A stretch of 64,000 nt of DNA, taken from positions 2,286,473 through 2,350,472 of the forward strand of contig NZ_MEIY01000001.1 of assembly GCF_001752365.1 (NCBI RefSeq), given 5' to 3'. This DNA comes from Marinobacter sp. X15-166B. Lineage in GTDB: Bacteria > Pseudomonadota > Gammaproteobacteria > Pseudomonadales > Oleiphilaceae. Position numbers and translations under genes: made by a program. Below the pieces are notes generated by a model. It saw nothing but the letters and a program-made list of their open reading frames with translations, made no database searches and was not told where the DNA came from. Every line of letters begins with the position of its first letter. The first letter of the stretch is position 1. Positions 18,987-29,408 of this stretch are shown here, in pieces.

Positions 18987-21224
18987 ATGGTAAAAGTTCG
19001 CGAAGATTACTTGCTGACCAGTGACGGCGAGGTGGATATTGACCGCTGGGTGCGACAGATTGAGTCGCTAACCCAGGTCGAGGATGCCTTCGAGTTGCGC
19101 CGTGCCTGTGAAAAAGCGGAACGCATCGATCAGCAAGCGGTGCGGGAGGACCGCCTGTGGGCACCGGGCGCCAGCAGTTTCAGAACCGGTCTGGAGATGG
19201 CGCAGGTGCTCGCGGAACTGCGGCTTGACCAGGCCAGTCTGATCGCCGCCATACTTTACCGCTCGGTGCGCGAAGAGCGCGTGCCGCTGACGGAGATTCA
19301 TGCGGAATTCGGCGACGAAGTGGCCCGCCTGATTGGCGGGGTGCTGCAAATGGCCGCCATTTCGACCCTGCATCACCCGTTTCAGGGCAGTGTGCTGGGT
19401 CAGAGTGAAGGCCAGTTGGACAATGTGCGCAAGATGCTGGTCACCATGATTGATGACGTGCGGGTAGCGCTGATCAAACTGGCGGAGCGCACCTGCGCCA
19501 TTCGGGCGGTGAAGAATGTGCCGGCGGACAAACGCATGCGCGTCGCCAAGGAAGTGTTCGACATCTATGCGCCCCTGGCCCACCGGCTGGGCATCGGCCA
19601 CATCAAATGGGAGCTGGAGGATCTGTCGTTCCGTTATCTGCACGAGTCTGCGTACAAGAAGATTGCCCGCCTGATCGATGAAAAACGGCTGGACCGGGAA
19701 AGTTACATTCGCCGGGTTCTGGAGTCTTTGACCGAAGAACTGGAACAGGCCGGTATCAGCGGCGAAGTGTCCGGACGCGCCAAACACATTTACAGCATCT
19801 GGCGCAAAATGCGCAAAAAGAATATCGATTTTTCTGAAGTCTACGACATCCGCGCGGTGCGGATTCTGGTGCCCGAGCTGCGTGACTGTTACAGCGCGCT
19901 GGGCATTGTGCATGGCCTGTGGCCCCACATCCCCAACGAGTTCGACGACTACATCGCCAGCCCCAAGGAAAATGGGTACCAGTCGCTGCACACCGCCGTG
20001 GTGGGGCCGGAAGGCAAGGTCATGGAGGTGCAGATCCGCACCCATAAGATGCACGAAGAAGCCGAGTTGGGGGTGTGTTCCCACTGGATCTACAAGGGCA
20101 CCGACAAGGGTAACCGCTCCACCGGCTACGATGCCAAAATCAATTGGCTGCGCCAGGTGCTGGAGTGGCAGGAAGACCTGGGCGACCTGTCGGGGCTGGA
20201 CGACCAGCGCAAGTCGGAAATCATTGCCGACCGGGTGTACGTGTTCACGCCGGAAGGGCATGTGGTGGATCTGCCCCAGGGGGCCACACCCGTGGATTTT
20301 GCGTATCGGGTGCATACCGAGGTGGGGCATGCCTGTCGAGGCGCCCGGGTAAATGGCCGCATTGTGCCTTTGACCTACACCTTGAAAACCGGTGATCAGG
20401 TGTTCGTACTGACCACCAACAAACCGGCTCCCAGTCGCGACTGGTTGAACCCGAGTCTCGGGTATATCCATTCGGCCCGCACCCGGAACAAGGTTGCCCA
20501 GTGGTTCAAACTGCAGGACCGTGACCGCAACGTTGCCGATGGCCGGGCGATTCTGGAGGATGAACTCAAGCGCCTGTCACTGCATGGTGTGGCCATGGGC
20601 AAGCTGGCGCGCAAGGTCAATTTCGAGTCCGCTGACGACATGTATGCCGCCATCGGCGCCGGCGATCTGCGGCCCACGCAGGTGATCAATCACGCCCAGC
20701 AGTTGCTGGAGCCGGAGGACGCCCGGCAACCACTCAAACTGGTGAGCAAGCGCGACAAACCCTACGACACCGAGTCGGACATCCAGATCCAGGGAGTGGG
20801 CAAGCTGAAAACCCAGGTGGCCAAGTGTTGCAAACCCTTGCCGGGGGATGCCATCGGTGGTTACATCACCGTGGGACGCGGCGTGACCGTGCACCGTCAG
20901 GACTGCATCACCTTTCTCAATCTGGAAGATGTCGAGCCCAATCGCATCATTGAGGTGAGCTGGGGGGGGAAACCGGAATCTGTGTACCCGGTGGACATCG
21001 AGATCGAGGCCTACGACCGCTCCGGGTTGCTGCGGGACATCACCCAGGTCCTGACCAACTCCAAAAGCAATGTGCTGGCACTGAACACCCTGACCAACAA
21101 GGACGACAACATCGCCACCATTGTGGTGACCGTGGAAATCAGCAGTCTGGAACAACTGGCGCGGTTGCTGGCGCACATTCGTAACCTGTCCAACATACTG
21201 GACGTCAGACGGAAACGAGGATGA
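18987..21224 (+). CDS. relA: GTP pyrophosphokinase RelA (ppGpp synthetase)
   Basis: Ribosome-associated (p)ppGpp synthetase of the stringent response. The N-terminal hydrolase-like domain lacks the HD pair (AAILYRSVREE where SpoT has HD), so it should be synthetase only. The synthetase domain carries YDIRAVRILV and the RelA-type EFDDYIASPKENGYQSLHT; TGS (VYVFTPEGHVVDLPQGATPVDFAYRVH), a zinc-finger region (VAKCCKPLPGD) and a C-terminal ACT domain follow. The 745 residues match E. coli RelA (744). A G8 run at 20962-20969 keeps the correct frame. Its ATGA stop overlaps mazG. Confidence 0.97.
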   Translation: MVKVREDYLLTSDGEVDIDRWVRQIESLTQVEDAFELRRACEKAERIDQQAVREDRLWAPGASSFRTGLEMAQVLAELRLDQASLIAAILYRSVREERVPLTEIHAEFGDEVARLIGGVLQMAAISTLHHPFQGSVLGQSEGQLDNVRKMLVTMIDDVRVALIKLAERTCAIRAVKNVPADKRMRVAKEVFDIYAPLAHRLGIGHIKWELEDLSFRYLHESAYKKIARLIDEKRLDRESYIRRVLESLTEELEQAGISGEVSGRAKHIYSIWRKMRKKNIDFSEVYDIRAVRILVPELRDCYSALGIVHGLWPHIPNEFDDYIASPKENGYQSLHTAVVGPEGKVMEVQIRTHKMHEEAELGVCSHWIYKGTDKGNRSTGYDAKINWLRQVLEWQEDLGDLSGLDDQRKSEIIADRVYVFTPEGHVVDLPQGATPVDFAYRVHTEVGHACRGARVNGRIVPLTYTLKTGDQVFVLTTNKPAPSRDWLNPSLGYIHSARTRNKVAQWFKLQDRDRNVADGRAILEDELKRLSLHGVAMGKLARKVNFESADDMYAAIGAGDLRPTQVINHAQQLLEPEDARQPLKLVSKRDKPYDTESDIQIQGVGKLKTQVAKCCKPLPGDAIGGYITVGRGVTVHRQDCITFLNLEDVEPNRIIEVSWGGKPESVYPVDIEIEAYDRSGLLRDITQVLTNSKSNVLALNTLTNKDDNIATIVVTVEISSLEQLARLLAHIRNLSNILDVRRKRG

Positions 21225-22066
21225 CTTATTCCCTTGAGCAGTTGAAGTACCTGATGGCGCGTCTGCGCAATCCCGACACCGGCTGTCCCTGGGATCTCCA
21301 ACAGACCTTCCACAGCATCGCACCGCACACCCTGGAAGAGGCCTACGAGGTTGCCGATGCCATTGCCCGGGAAGATTACCCCCATCTGGAGGAAGAACTG
21401 GGGGATCTGCTGTTTCAGGTGGTTTTTTACGGTGAGTTGGGGCGCGAACAGGGGCATTTTGATTTCGACAGCATAGTCGATCAGCTGGTGCGCAAACTTA
21501 TCCGCCGCCACCCCCACGTGTTTCCTGCGGGCACCCTGGAGAGCGAGGTGGATGCCGGTCAGCGCCCCGATGAAGCAGAAATCAGGCAGAACTGGGAGCG
21601 GATCAAAGACCAGGAACGCCGGGCGGGCGACCGGGCCGGACACAGCGCTCCCCCCAGTCGTCTGGAGGGCATAGCCGCCAGCTTGCCAGCCATGACCCGC
21701 GCCGAAAAACTGCAGCGGCGGGCGGCGCAAGCCGGGTTTGACTGGCCCGATGTGGGGCCGGTATTCGACAAGCTGCATGAAGAAACCGAAGAGCTGAAAC
21801 AGGCGCTGACCGAAGCCGGCCGCGATCCGGCCAAGCAGGAGGCGGTGGAAGATGAACTGGGCGACTTGTTGTTCGTCTGCGTCAACCTGGCGCGGTTCAT
21901 GAACGTGAACCCCGAACAGGCGCTGCAGCGGACCAACCGCAAGTTTGAAGCCAGATTCCGCGCCATCGAACAACGACTGGCGGCGGAGGGCCGCACCATG
22001 GAAGAAGAACCCCTGGAGGCCCTGGATCGCATTTGGCAAGCTGTGAAGGGTGTGGAAAACAGCTAG
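21221..22066 (+). CDS. mazG: nucleoside triphosphate pyrophosphohydrolase MazG
   Basis: All-alpha NTP pyrophosphohydrolase that hydrolyses NTPs to NMP and PPi; E. coli MazG lowers ppGpp levels under starvation. Two MazG repeats are visible, the first with CPWDLQQTFHS and EEELGDLLFQVVFYGELG, the second with KLHEETEELKQAL and EDELGDLLFVCVNLAR. The 281 residues slightly exceed E. coli MazG (263). It overlaps relA by four bases, which is consistent with shared expression. Confidence 0.96.
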   Translation: MTYSLEQLKYLMARLRNPDTGCPWDLQQTFHSIAPHTLEEAYEVADAIAREDYPHLEEELGDLLFQVVFYGELGREQGHFDFDSIVDQLVRKLIRRHPHVFPAGTLESEVDAGQRPDEAEIRQNWERIKDQERRAGDRAGHSAPPSRLEGIAASLPAMTRAEKLQRRAAQAGFDWPDVGPVFDKLHEETEELKQALTEAGRDPAKQEAVEDELGDLLFVCVNLARFMNVNPEQALQRTNRKFEARFRAIEQRLAAEGRTMEEEPLEALDRIWQAVKGVENS

Positions 22067-22105
22067 TGCAGGACCTGTGCGTCAACCATTGATAAGGTGT
22101 GATTT

Positions 22106-24748
22106 GTGACTGAACTTCATCCGGAACTCAGAGATAACGTACGCTTGCTTGGCGAGTTGCTGGGGCAGAGCATCTTGCAGCACCCCGGGCGGGACTGCTT
22201 TGATCTGATTGAACAGATCCGTGCCGCCGCCAAAGCGGACCGCCTGCAGGAAAGTGGTTCCGGGCAGCGTCTGGTGACCCTGTTGAGCAACCTCAGGGAT
22301 GAGGAACTGTTGCCGGTGACCCGGGCCTTCAACCAGTTTCTCAATCTGGCCAACCTGGCCGAGCAATACCACGGCATCCGCCGGAAAAAAGGACACACCT
22401 CGGATTTGATGGTGGAGTCCTTCGAAGAGGTTTTTGCGCGGCTGATTGCCGATGGGGTCACGCCACAGGAATTGCACCGCCGGGTGACCGGGTTGCGGGT
22501 CGAGTTCGTGCTGACCGCGCACCCGACCGAAGTAGCCCGGCGTACGCTGATCATGAAATACGACGAGATGACCGCCTGTCTTGAGGCACTGGATCACGAG
22601 GATCTGCTGCCGGCGGAACGGGACGAAATCGTCACCCGCCTGGGCCGCCTGATTGCCGAGGCCTGGCATACCGATGAAATCAGACACGACCGGCCGACCG
22701 CGGTGGATGAAGCCAAGTGGGGCTTTGCGGTTATTGAAAACAGTCTGTGGCAGGCGTTGCCCCAGTTTTTGCGCAGTCTCGACCGGTCGTTGCTGGAGAT
22801 CACCGGTGAGGGGTTACCGGTAGACGCCACCCCCATTCATATCGCCTCCTGGATGGGAGGAGACCGGGACGGCAACCCGAATGTCACCCACAAAGTCAGC
22901 CGCCGGGTGTTTTTGCTGGCCCGCTGGATGGCCGCGGACCTGTTCCTGCGGGACATTGTCAGCTTGCGGGCGGAACTGTCCATGTGGCAGGCCAACGACA
23001 CCCTCAAGGCGCTCACCGGTGATAGCCGGGAGCCCTACCGGGAAGTGCTGGGGGGCTTGCGGGACCGGCTGCTGCGCACCCGGGAGTGGGCGGAGGCCTG
23101 TCTGAACGGTGACGTGGCCGACGAGACGGACATCCTGTTTGAAAACCACGATCTCACCGAGCCGTTGATGCTGTGTTACCAGTCTCTGCGGGACTGCGGA
23201 CTGGAGTCACTGGCCAACGGACCTTTGCTGGACACCTTGCGTCGAGCCCACACCCTGGGGCTGTCACTGGTGCGTCTGGATATCCGTCAGGAGGCCTCCC
23301 GGCACGCTGAGGCGGTCGCCGAGATCACCCGCTACCTTGGGGTGGGCGATTACCTGAGCTGGAGTGAGGCGGAGCGTCAGGCGTTTCTGGTGCGCGAGCT
23401 GCAGGGGGTGCGTCCGCTGATACCGAAAAACTGGCAGCCGTCGGCGGCGGTGGCCGAGGTGCTGGCGACCTGTGAGGTGGTGGCCGGACAAACCCCGGAA
23501 GCCCTGGGTTCCTATGTGATCTCCATGGCCAGCCAACCCTCGGATGTGCTGAGTGTGATTCTGCTGCTGCGGGAAGCGGGGATGACTTTTCCGATGCGTG
23601 TGGTCCCATTGTTTGAAACTCTGGACGACCTCAGCGGGGCCCCGCAAAGCATGGCCGCGCTCTACGAGATCGACTGGTATCGCCAGTATTGCCGGGGCCA
23701 GCAGGAAGTGATGATCGGCTATTCGGACTCAGCCAAGGACGCGGGCCAGATGATGGCGGCCTGGGCCCAGTACAAGGCCCAGGAGCAACTGACCGACGTG
23801 GCCGGGCATCATGGCGTTCATCTTACCCTGTTCCACGGCCGTGGCGGCACGGTCGGGCGCGGGGGTGGTCCCGCCAACCGGGCGATCCTGTCGCAGCCGC
23901 CGGGGTCGGTCAATGGCAGTTTCCGGATCACCGAGCAGGGTGAAATGATTCGTTTCAAATTCGGGCTGCCGCGGCTGGCCGAGCAGAGTCTGACGCTGTA
24001 CACGACCGCCGTGATCGAGGCCACTCTTGCGCCGCCACCGGCGCCGGAACCGGAATGGCGTGAGCTCATGGAGTGGATGAGTGAACAGTCGCTGCAGGCC
24101 TACCGCGGTGTGGTCCGGCATGACCCGGATTTTGTCCCTTACTTCCGTCAGGCCACCCCCGAGCAGGCACTGGGCAAGCTGGCACTGGGCAGTCGCCCGG
24201 CCCGCCGCAAGGCCGGCGGCGGCGTGGAAAGTCTGCGGGCGATCCCGTGGATTTTCGCGTGGACGCAAATGCGGCTGATGCTGCCCAGCTGGCTGGGCAG
24301 TGAGGTCGCACTCACCGCGGCGGCGGAATCCGGGCGCTTGCCGGTGTTACGGGAAATGATGGCGCGCTGGCCGTTTTTTACCACCTATGTGGACATGCTG
24401 GAAATGGTGCTGGCCAAGGCGGATCTGCGGATCGCCAAGTACTACGAACAAACCCTGGTGGACGAGGCCTTGCTGCCGTTGGGGGCCGACCTGCGGGCCC
24501 GTCTGGAACAGTGTGTCGGTCAGGTCAAACAGCTCAAACAGCTGGATAACCTGCTCGAGAGCGACCCGGTGTTTGCCCACTCCATGCGCGTGCGCAACCC
24601 GTATACCGACCCGCTGCATTACCTGCAGGCGGAGTTGCTGCGGCGGGACCGGGAGAGCGAACGCACCGGGGAGGTCACCGAAACCGTGGAGCGGGCGTTG
24701 AAAGTCACCATGGCGGGTATTGCTGCGGGCATGCGCAACACCGGTTAG
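22106..24748 (+). CDS. ppc: phosphoenolpyruvate carboxylase
   Basis: Anaplerotic enzyme that carboxylates PEP to oxaloacetate. Signatures include the catalytic His in VLTAHPTEVARRTL, GGDRDGNPNVT, the substrate loop FHGRGGTVGRGGGP, and a C-terminal RNTG. The 880-residue length matches E. coli (883). The start is the GTG at 22106, and the N-terminus (LRDNVRLLGELLG) is family-typical. A 39-bp gap separates it from mazG. Confidence 0.97.
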   Translation: MTELHPELRDNVRLLGELLGQSILQHPGRDCFDLIEQIRAAAKADRLQESGSGQRLVTLLSNLRDEELLPVTRAFNQFLNLANLAEQYHGIRRKKGHTSDLMVESFEEVFARLIADGVTPQELHRRVTGLRVEFVLTAHPTEVARRTLIMKYDEMTACLEALDHEDLLPAERDEIVTRLGRLIAEAWHTDEIRHDRPTAVDEAKWGFAVIENSLWQALPQFLRSLDRSLLEITGEGLPVDATPIHIASWMGGDRDGNPNVTHKVSRRVFLLARWMAADLFLRDIVSLRAELSMWQANDTLKALTGDSREPYREVLGGLRDRLLRTREWAEACLNGDVADETDILFENHDLTEPLMLCYQSLRDCGLESLANGPLLDTLRRAHTLGLSLVRLDIRQEASRHAEAVAEITRYLGVGDYLSWSEAERQAFLVRELQGVRPLIPKNWQPSAAVAEVLATCEVVAGQTPEALGSYVISMASQPSDVLSVILLLREAGMTFPMRVVPLFETLDDLSGAPQSMAALYEIDWYRQYCRGQQEVMIGYSDSAKDAGQMMAAWAQYKAQEQLTDVAGHHGVHLTLFHGRGGTVGRGGGPANRAILSQPPGSVNGSFRITEQGEMIRFKFGLPRLAEQSLTLYTTAVIEATLAPPPAPEPEWRELMEWMSEQSLQAYRGVVRHDPDFVPYFRQATPEQALGKLALGSRPARRKAGGGVESLRAIPWIFAWTQMRLMLPSWLGSEVALTAAAESGRLPVLREMMARWPFFTTYVDMLEMVLAKADLRIAKYYEQTLVDEALLPLGADLRARLEQCVGQVKQLKQLDNLLESDPVFAHSMRVRNPYTDPLHYLQAELLRRDRESERTGEVTETVERALKVTMAGIAAGMRNTG

Positions 24749-24753
24749 CGCCC

Positions 24754-24778
24754 GGGGGCACTGGACAGCCGGTGCCCC
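24754..24778 (+). terminator. hairpin after ppc, weak terminator candidate
   Basis: GGGGCAC (24755-24761) pairs with GTGCCCC (24772-24778) across a 10-nt loop just beyond the ppc stop. No T tract follows, so intrinsic termination is doubtful. Confidence 0.3.
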
Positions 24779-24844
24779 GCTGGTACTATCTGGCAGGGTA
24801 CCCGAAACGCCCACGCTCACCCCGCGCTCACTCTGGAGGCCGCA

Positions 24845-25747
24845 TTGACCCAAGCTCCGCAACAACGATTAACCCTGGAAGATGTTGCTCAGCAGTTGCA
24901 GACGCTCTACCGGCTGCCGCCCATGCCCTCGCTGGCGTTACGACTCTTGCGATTGACCACCAACCCGAATGCGTCTGCCCGCGAGCTGGCGGAACTCATT
25001 GAGTGCGATCCCAGTCTGACCGCGCAGGTTATGCGCTACGCCCGCTCGGCGCTGTTCAATTACCCCGGACAGATTCAGTCGGTGCAGGACGCGGTTACCC
25101 GGGTGCTGGGGTTCGACCGGGTGGTCCATGTGGCTTTGGGTATTGCGTCGGTGCGCGCCTTTGAGTTGCCCCGCAACGGTGTGCTGGGGGTGGATCAGTT
25201 CTGGCGTCATTCGCTGTACTGTGCGTTCCTGTGTCAGCGTATTGCGCTGCTGTGCCGGCACGACCAGGGCCTGGCGTACCTGTGCGGCCTGTTGCACAAT
25301 TTCGGGCTGCTGTTGATTGGCCACCTGTTTGCGGACGAGTATGAACAGCTTAGCCGACTGCGTGAGAGCAACCCGGAATTGAGCATGAGCGCTCTGGAGC
25401 AGCAGGTGTTTGGTGGGCAGGAAGATGCGGCGGTGCTGGCGGTAGGGCATGGCGCCATTGGCGGGGTGCTGCACCATCTGTGGCAGTTGCCGGGGGCGGT
25501 CGTCAAAGCGGCGGGGGTGCATCAGCAGCCAACTTATCGCGGTGACCACGAGCATTATGTCCTGATGGTGCAGCTCGCCAACGGGTTGTTGAAAGGCAAG
25601 GGGGTGGGGGACGAGTTCAATCCCGATAACCTGGAGGAACTGGCGCAGCGCCTGGGGCTCAATGCCGACCAGCTGGCACAGTTAAGTCATGACGTGGATG
25701 AGGTGGCGGAGGAACTTGATGATCTGGCCCGCTCCTTGTCGATCTGA
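24845..25747 (+). CDS. HDOD-domain protein
   Basis: A stand-alone HDOD protein (about residues 15-210), the catalytically inactive relative of HD phosphohydrolases found as a signalling scaffold. Visible motifs are LPPMPSLALRLLRLTTNPNASA, ELIECDPSLTAQVMRYA, FWRHSLYCAFLCQRIA and YLCGLLHNFGLLLIGHLF, where the usual HD catalytic pair is missing (HN). The start is a TTG at 24845, supported by GGAGG at 24835-24839 with correct spacing and by no nearby ATG or GTG in frame. The acidic C-terminus (DVDEVAEELDDLARSLSI) may form a helix. Partner or target unknown. Confidence 0.88.
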   Translation: MTQAPQQRLTLEDVAQQLQTLYRLPPMPSLALRLLRLTTNPNASARELAELIECDPSLTAQVMRYARSALFNYPGQIQSVQDAVTRVLGFDRVVHVALGIASVRAFELPRNGVLGVDQFWRHSLYCAFLCQRIALLCRHDQGLAYLCGLLHNFGLLLIGHLFADEYEQLSRLRESNPELSMSALEQQVFGGQEDAAVLAVGHGAIGGVLHHLWQLPGAVVKAAGVHQQPTYRGDHEHYVLMVQLANGLLKGKGVGDEFNPDNLEELAQRLGLNADQLAQLSHDVDEVAEELDDLARSLSI

Positions 25748-25755
25748 CTTTCTGC

Positions 25756-26610
<855 letters not shown>

Positions 26611-26616
26611 GCGCGA

Positions 26617-27333
26617 GTGAGAGAAACCTTGAAGCTTCTGGCTCTGGATACTTCCTCCGAAGGCTGTTCCGCCGCACTGTCCGTGGATGGGGTGGTGAGC
26701 GAACGTTTTGAACTGGCGCCTCGTGGTCATACCCGGCTGCTGATGCCCATGGTACGCAGCCTGCTGGGTGAACACCGGCTGAGTCCGGCAGATCTGGACG
26801 TGCTGGCGTTTGCCGCCGGCCCCGGTTCTTTTACCGGGCTGCGCATCGCGACCGGCGTCATCCAGGGGCTGGCCTTTGGCCTCGAACTGCCGGTGGTGCC
26901 GGTCTCCTCGTTGGCAGTGGTCGCCGCCGAAGTGATGGACCGTCATAGCCTCGACGAGGGTGAGGGCGTGGCGGTGGCTTTCGATGCCCGCATGAGTGAA
27001 GTCTACTGGGGCTGTTTTGTCAGTCGCTCCGGACAGCCACACTCGTTGGACGACCAACGGGTGTGCGCGCCGGATCGGGTCAGCTTGCCCAGTGCCCCGG
27101 CGGCCCCGGCAAGATGGTGGGGCGCGGGTTCCGGCTGGCAGCTGCAGGAGCAGATGCCGGCCGCTGTCCGGGCCTGTATGACCGCCGTGGATTCCACCGT
27201 TACCCCCCGCGCACGTTATGTCGCCGGGCTTGCTGAAGTCGGCTACCACCGCGGCGACAGTGTGCCGGCCGCGCAAGCGCAACCGCTGTACCTCCGTGAT
27301 ACAGTGACCTGGAAAAAACTCCCCGGTCGCTGA
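26617..27333 (+). CDS. tsaB: tRNA threonylcarbamoyladenosine protein TsaB
   Basis: Partner of TsaD and TsaE in forming the t6A base of tRNAs that read ANN codons. The ASKHA fold shows LALDTSSEGCSAAL at the start and FAAGPGSFTGLRIATGV in the middle; the C-terminus is variable as in other TsaB proteins. The listed start is GTG 26617; TTG 26629 is also plausible because it has a better SD-like GAGAGA upstream and gives the canonical KLLALDTS start. Confidence 0.92.
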   Translation: MRETLKLLALDTSSEGCSAALSVDGVVSERFELAPRGHTRLLMPMVRSLLGEHRLSPADLDVLAFAAGPGSFTGLRIATGVIQGLAFGLELPVVPVSSLAVVAAEVMDRHSLDEGEGVAVAFDARMSEVYWGCFVSRSGQPHSLDDQRVCAPDRVSLPSAPAAPARWWGAGSGWQLQEQMPAAVRACMTAVDSTVTPRARYVAGLAEVGYHRGDSVPAAQAQPLYLRDTVTWKKLPGR

Positions 27334-27361
27334 CCCACCCTTTGTTTTCGGAAGTTTTAAC

Positions 27362-28159
27362 ATGGATTTGTGGCACATTATCACTCTGGCCGTTATCCAG
27401 GGTGTGACCGAGTTTTTGCCCATCAGCAGCTCCGCCCATCTGATTCTGCCGTCGGTCTTGCTGGGCTGGGCTGATCAGGGGCTGGCGTTTGACGTCGCCG
27501 TGCATGTCGGCACCCTGACGGCGGTGGTCTGGTATTTCCGTCGTGATGTTATCCGCCTCGCCGTTGCCTGGAGCGCCGACACCGCCCGGCGCCGCATCGG
27601 TGCCGACAGCGCCCTGGCCTGGGCCATCATCGCGGCCACCATTCCCGCCGGGCTGGCCGGCCTGGTGTTCAACGATGTGATTGAAGCCCGATTGCGCTCG
27701 GGGCTGGTCATTGCCGCCTCCACCATCGGTTTTGGTCTGGTACTGTGGTGGTCGGATGCGGTGGGCCGTCAGCAGCGTGGCCTGCCCGCACTCACCCTGA
27801 GAGATGCGCTGATTATCGGCGTGGCCCAGGCACTGGCGTTGATACCCGGCACCTCGCGCTCCGGTATCACCATGACCGCGGCGTTGTTTTTGGGGTTTCG
27901 CCGTGAGGCCGCCGCGCGGTTCTCCTTCCTGTTGTCGATTCCGTTGATCGCCGCCGCCGGCTTACTGAAAACCCTGGAGCTGCTCGAGCGGGGCAATGGC
28001 GCCGACTGGTTTGCCATTGGGCTCGGCACCGCGCTGTCATTTGTCAGCGCGGTGGTCTGCATTCATTTCTTTCTGCGCTTTCTCGAGCGCCTCGGGCTGA
28101 TGCCCTATGTGATCTACCGGTTGCTGTTGGGGGCACTGCTGCTTGTCATGCTATGGTGA
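27362..28159 (+). CDS. uppP: undecaprenyl-diphosphatase UppP (BacA)
   Basis: Integral membrane phosphatase that recycles undecaprenyl diphosphate for peptidoglycan and O-antigen synthesis; extra copies raise bacitracin resistance. Motifs are TEFLPISSSAHLIL near the N-terminus and PGTSRSGITMTAALFLGFRREAAARFSF in the second half, with about seven or eight hydrophobic segments. The 265-residue length is normal. It follows tsaB by 28 bp. Confidence 0.97.
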   Translation: MDLWHIITLAVIQGVTEFLPISSSAHLILPSVLLGWADQGLAFDVAVHVGTLTAVVWYFRRDVIRLAVAWSADTARRRIGADSALAWAIIAATIPAGLAGLVFNDVIEARLRSGLVIAASTIGFGLVLWWSDAVGRQQRGLPALTLRDALIIGVAQALALIPGTSRSGITMTAALFLGFRREAAARFSFLLSIPLIAAAGLLKTLELLERGNGADWFAIGLGTALSFVSAVVCIHFFLRFLERLGLMPYVIYRLLLGALLLVMLW

Positions 28160-28223
28160 CAGGGTGGATAATTGAGCAATCGTGACCGCTTAGGTCCCAA
28201 CAGACGCAGCCGGAAACTTCACC

Positions 28224-28535
28224 ATGATCGGTCCTCTTAACCCGCGGGGCGCCTACCCGCTTCTGCCCGGCAAGGCACTCGCCGCAGAGCCTTCGGCTGC
28301 GGCCCGCCGGCCGGTTGATGGCCGGCAGCCGACGGAGGCCGCGACGCCGGCGTCCGAGCAGCCGGTGGTGCGCCGGGTTGCTGCCCGTCAGGCCGCTGAT
28401 GCAACCCGTCTGGAGCGCTTTCGTGCGGACGAGCTGCCATTGCAGACGGTGCGGGCGCTGTCGGCGTTTGCCGGGGTGGCCGCCTTGGGTAAAGGCCATG
28501 AGCTTAATCTGGCCGGTATAGATATCCACGTCTGA
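28224..28535 (+). CDS. small uncharacterised protein coupled to rsmJ
   Basis: A 103-residue Ala/Arg-rich protein with no membrane segment or signal peptide and no family I recognise. The first half is low-complexity and rich in Ala, Pro and Arg; the second half looks folded and ends in [13 protein letters not shown]. It is probably real because its TGA overlaps the rsmJ ATG (TGATG at 28533-28537), the pattern of translational coupling. It could influence rsmJ expression or be an unrelated neighbour. No promoter is evident in the 64-bp gap after uppP. Confidence 0.6.
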   Translation: MIGPLNPRGAYPLLPGKALAAEPSAAARRPVDGRQPTEAATPASEQPVVRRVAARQAADATRLERFRADELPLQTVRALSAFAGVAALGKGHELNLAGIDIHV

Positions 28536-29392
28536 TGGCCAGTACTGCGTTGCCTCATCCTTCCGCCAGCTCTATCGAGTGGGCGTTCCCCGGGTTTACA
28601 GCCCCACCGGGGCTGGCCGTGGCCAGCAGCCCGCTGGGCGATGCCACCGCGGGCCGTGCGCTGGCCGAGGCTTTGGGTTGCCCCTATCTGGGGGTGGTGA
28701 AACCCGCCCGGGTGACCGGTTACGAGCTGCTGTTATTCGGTGACGAACACGGATTGGCCCTTCAGGTCACCGGCAAAGGCGCTCCCGGACCGGTCCGGGC
28801 CGAGTTTGCCACGGGCAAGGCCGGTTACCGGCTGGAACACGGTGGTGGCACCGGGCAGTTGGTGGCGCGGGCGGTGGGTTTGCGCAAGACCCGACACCCA
28901 CTGCATGTGCTCGATGCCACCGCCGGGCTGGGGCAAGACGCGTTTGTGCTGGCCGGACTGGGCTGCCGGATGACCCTGTTTGAACGTTCCCCGGTGGTGT
29001 ACGCCTTGCTGGCGGATGGGTTGGCCCGTGGCTGCCTGAGTGAGCTGGTGGCACCCGTTCTGGCACGGATGACGCTGATGCCCGGAAGCAGCATCGAGTG
29101 GCTGCAGCAAGCCGGTGCGAATGCGGCGGATGTGATCTATCTGGACCCGATGTTTCCACACCGGGACAAAGCCGCGCTGGTCAAAAAGGAAATGCAGGTA
29201 TTCCGGCCGGTGGTGGGCGATGACGATGACGCCCCGCAATTGTTGCAAGCCGCGTTAGCGGTGGCGACCTACCGGGTGGTGGTCAAGCGGCCGCGCAAAG
29301 CTCCCGCCATTGCGGGACCGGAACCGGCGACCCGCATTGAGGGTAAAAGCAGCCGCTACGATATATACCCCCTGCGGGCGCTACCCCAATAG
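28535..29392 (+). CDS. rsmJ: 16S rRNA (guanine-1516-N2) methyltransferase RsmJ
   Basis: SAM-dependent methyltransferase acting on 16S rRNA G1516. The SAM-binding motif is [19 protein letters not shown], and the catalytic region is [24 protein letters not shown] followed by [11 protein letters not shown]; this matches the RsmJ (formerly YhiQ) family. The N-terminus ([16 protein letters not shown]) is also typical. 285 residues, slightly longer than E. coli (250). It converges on plsB with a 16-bp gap. Confidence 0.95.
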   Translation: MASTALPHPSASSIEWAFPGFTAPPGLAVASSPLGDATAGRALAEALGCPYLGVVKPARVTGYELLLFGDEHGLALQVTGKGAPGPVRAEFATGKAGYRLEHGGGTGQLVARAVGLRKTRHPLHVLDATAGLGQDAFVLAGLGCRMTLFERSPVVYALLADGLARGCLSELVAPVLARMTLMPGSSIEWLQQAGANAADVIYLDPMFPHRDKAALVKKEMQVFRPVVGDDDDAPQLLQAALAVATYRVVVKRPRKAPAIAGPEPATRIEGKSSRYDIYPLRALPQ

Positions 29393-29408
29393 CAGCCCCC
29401 GCCGGCCT

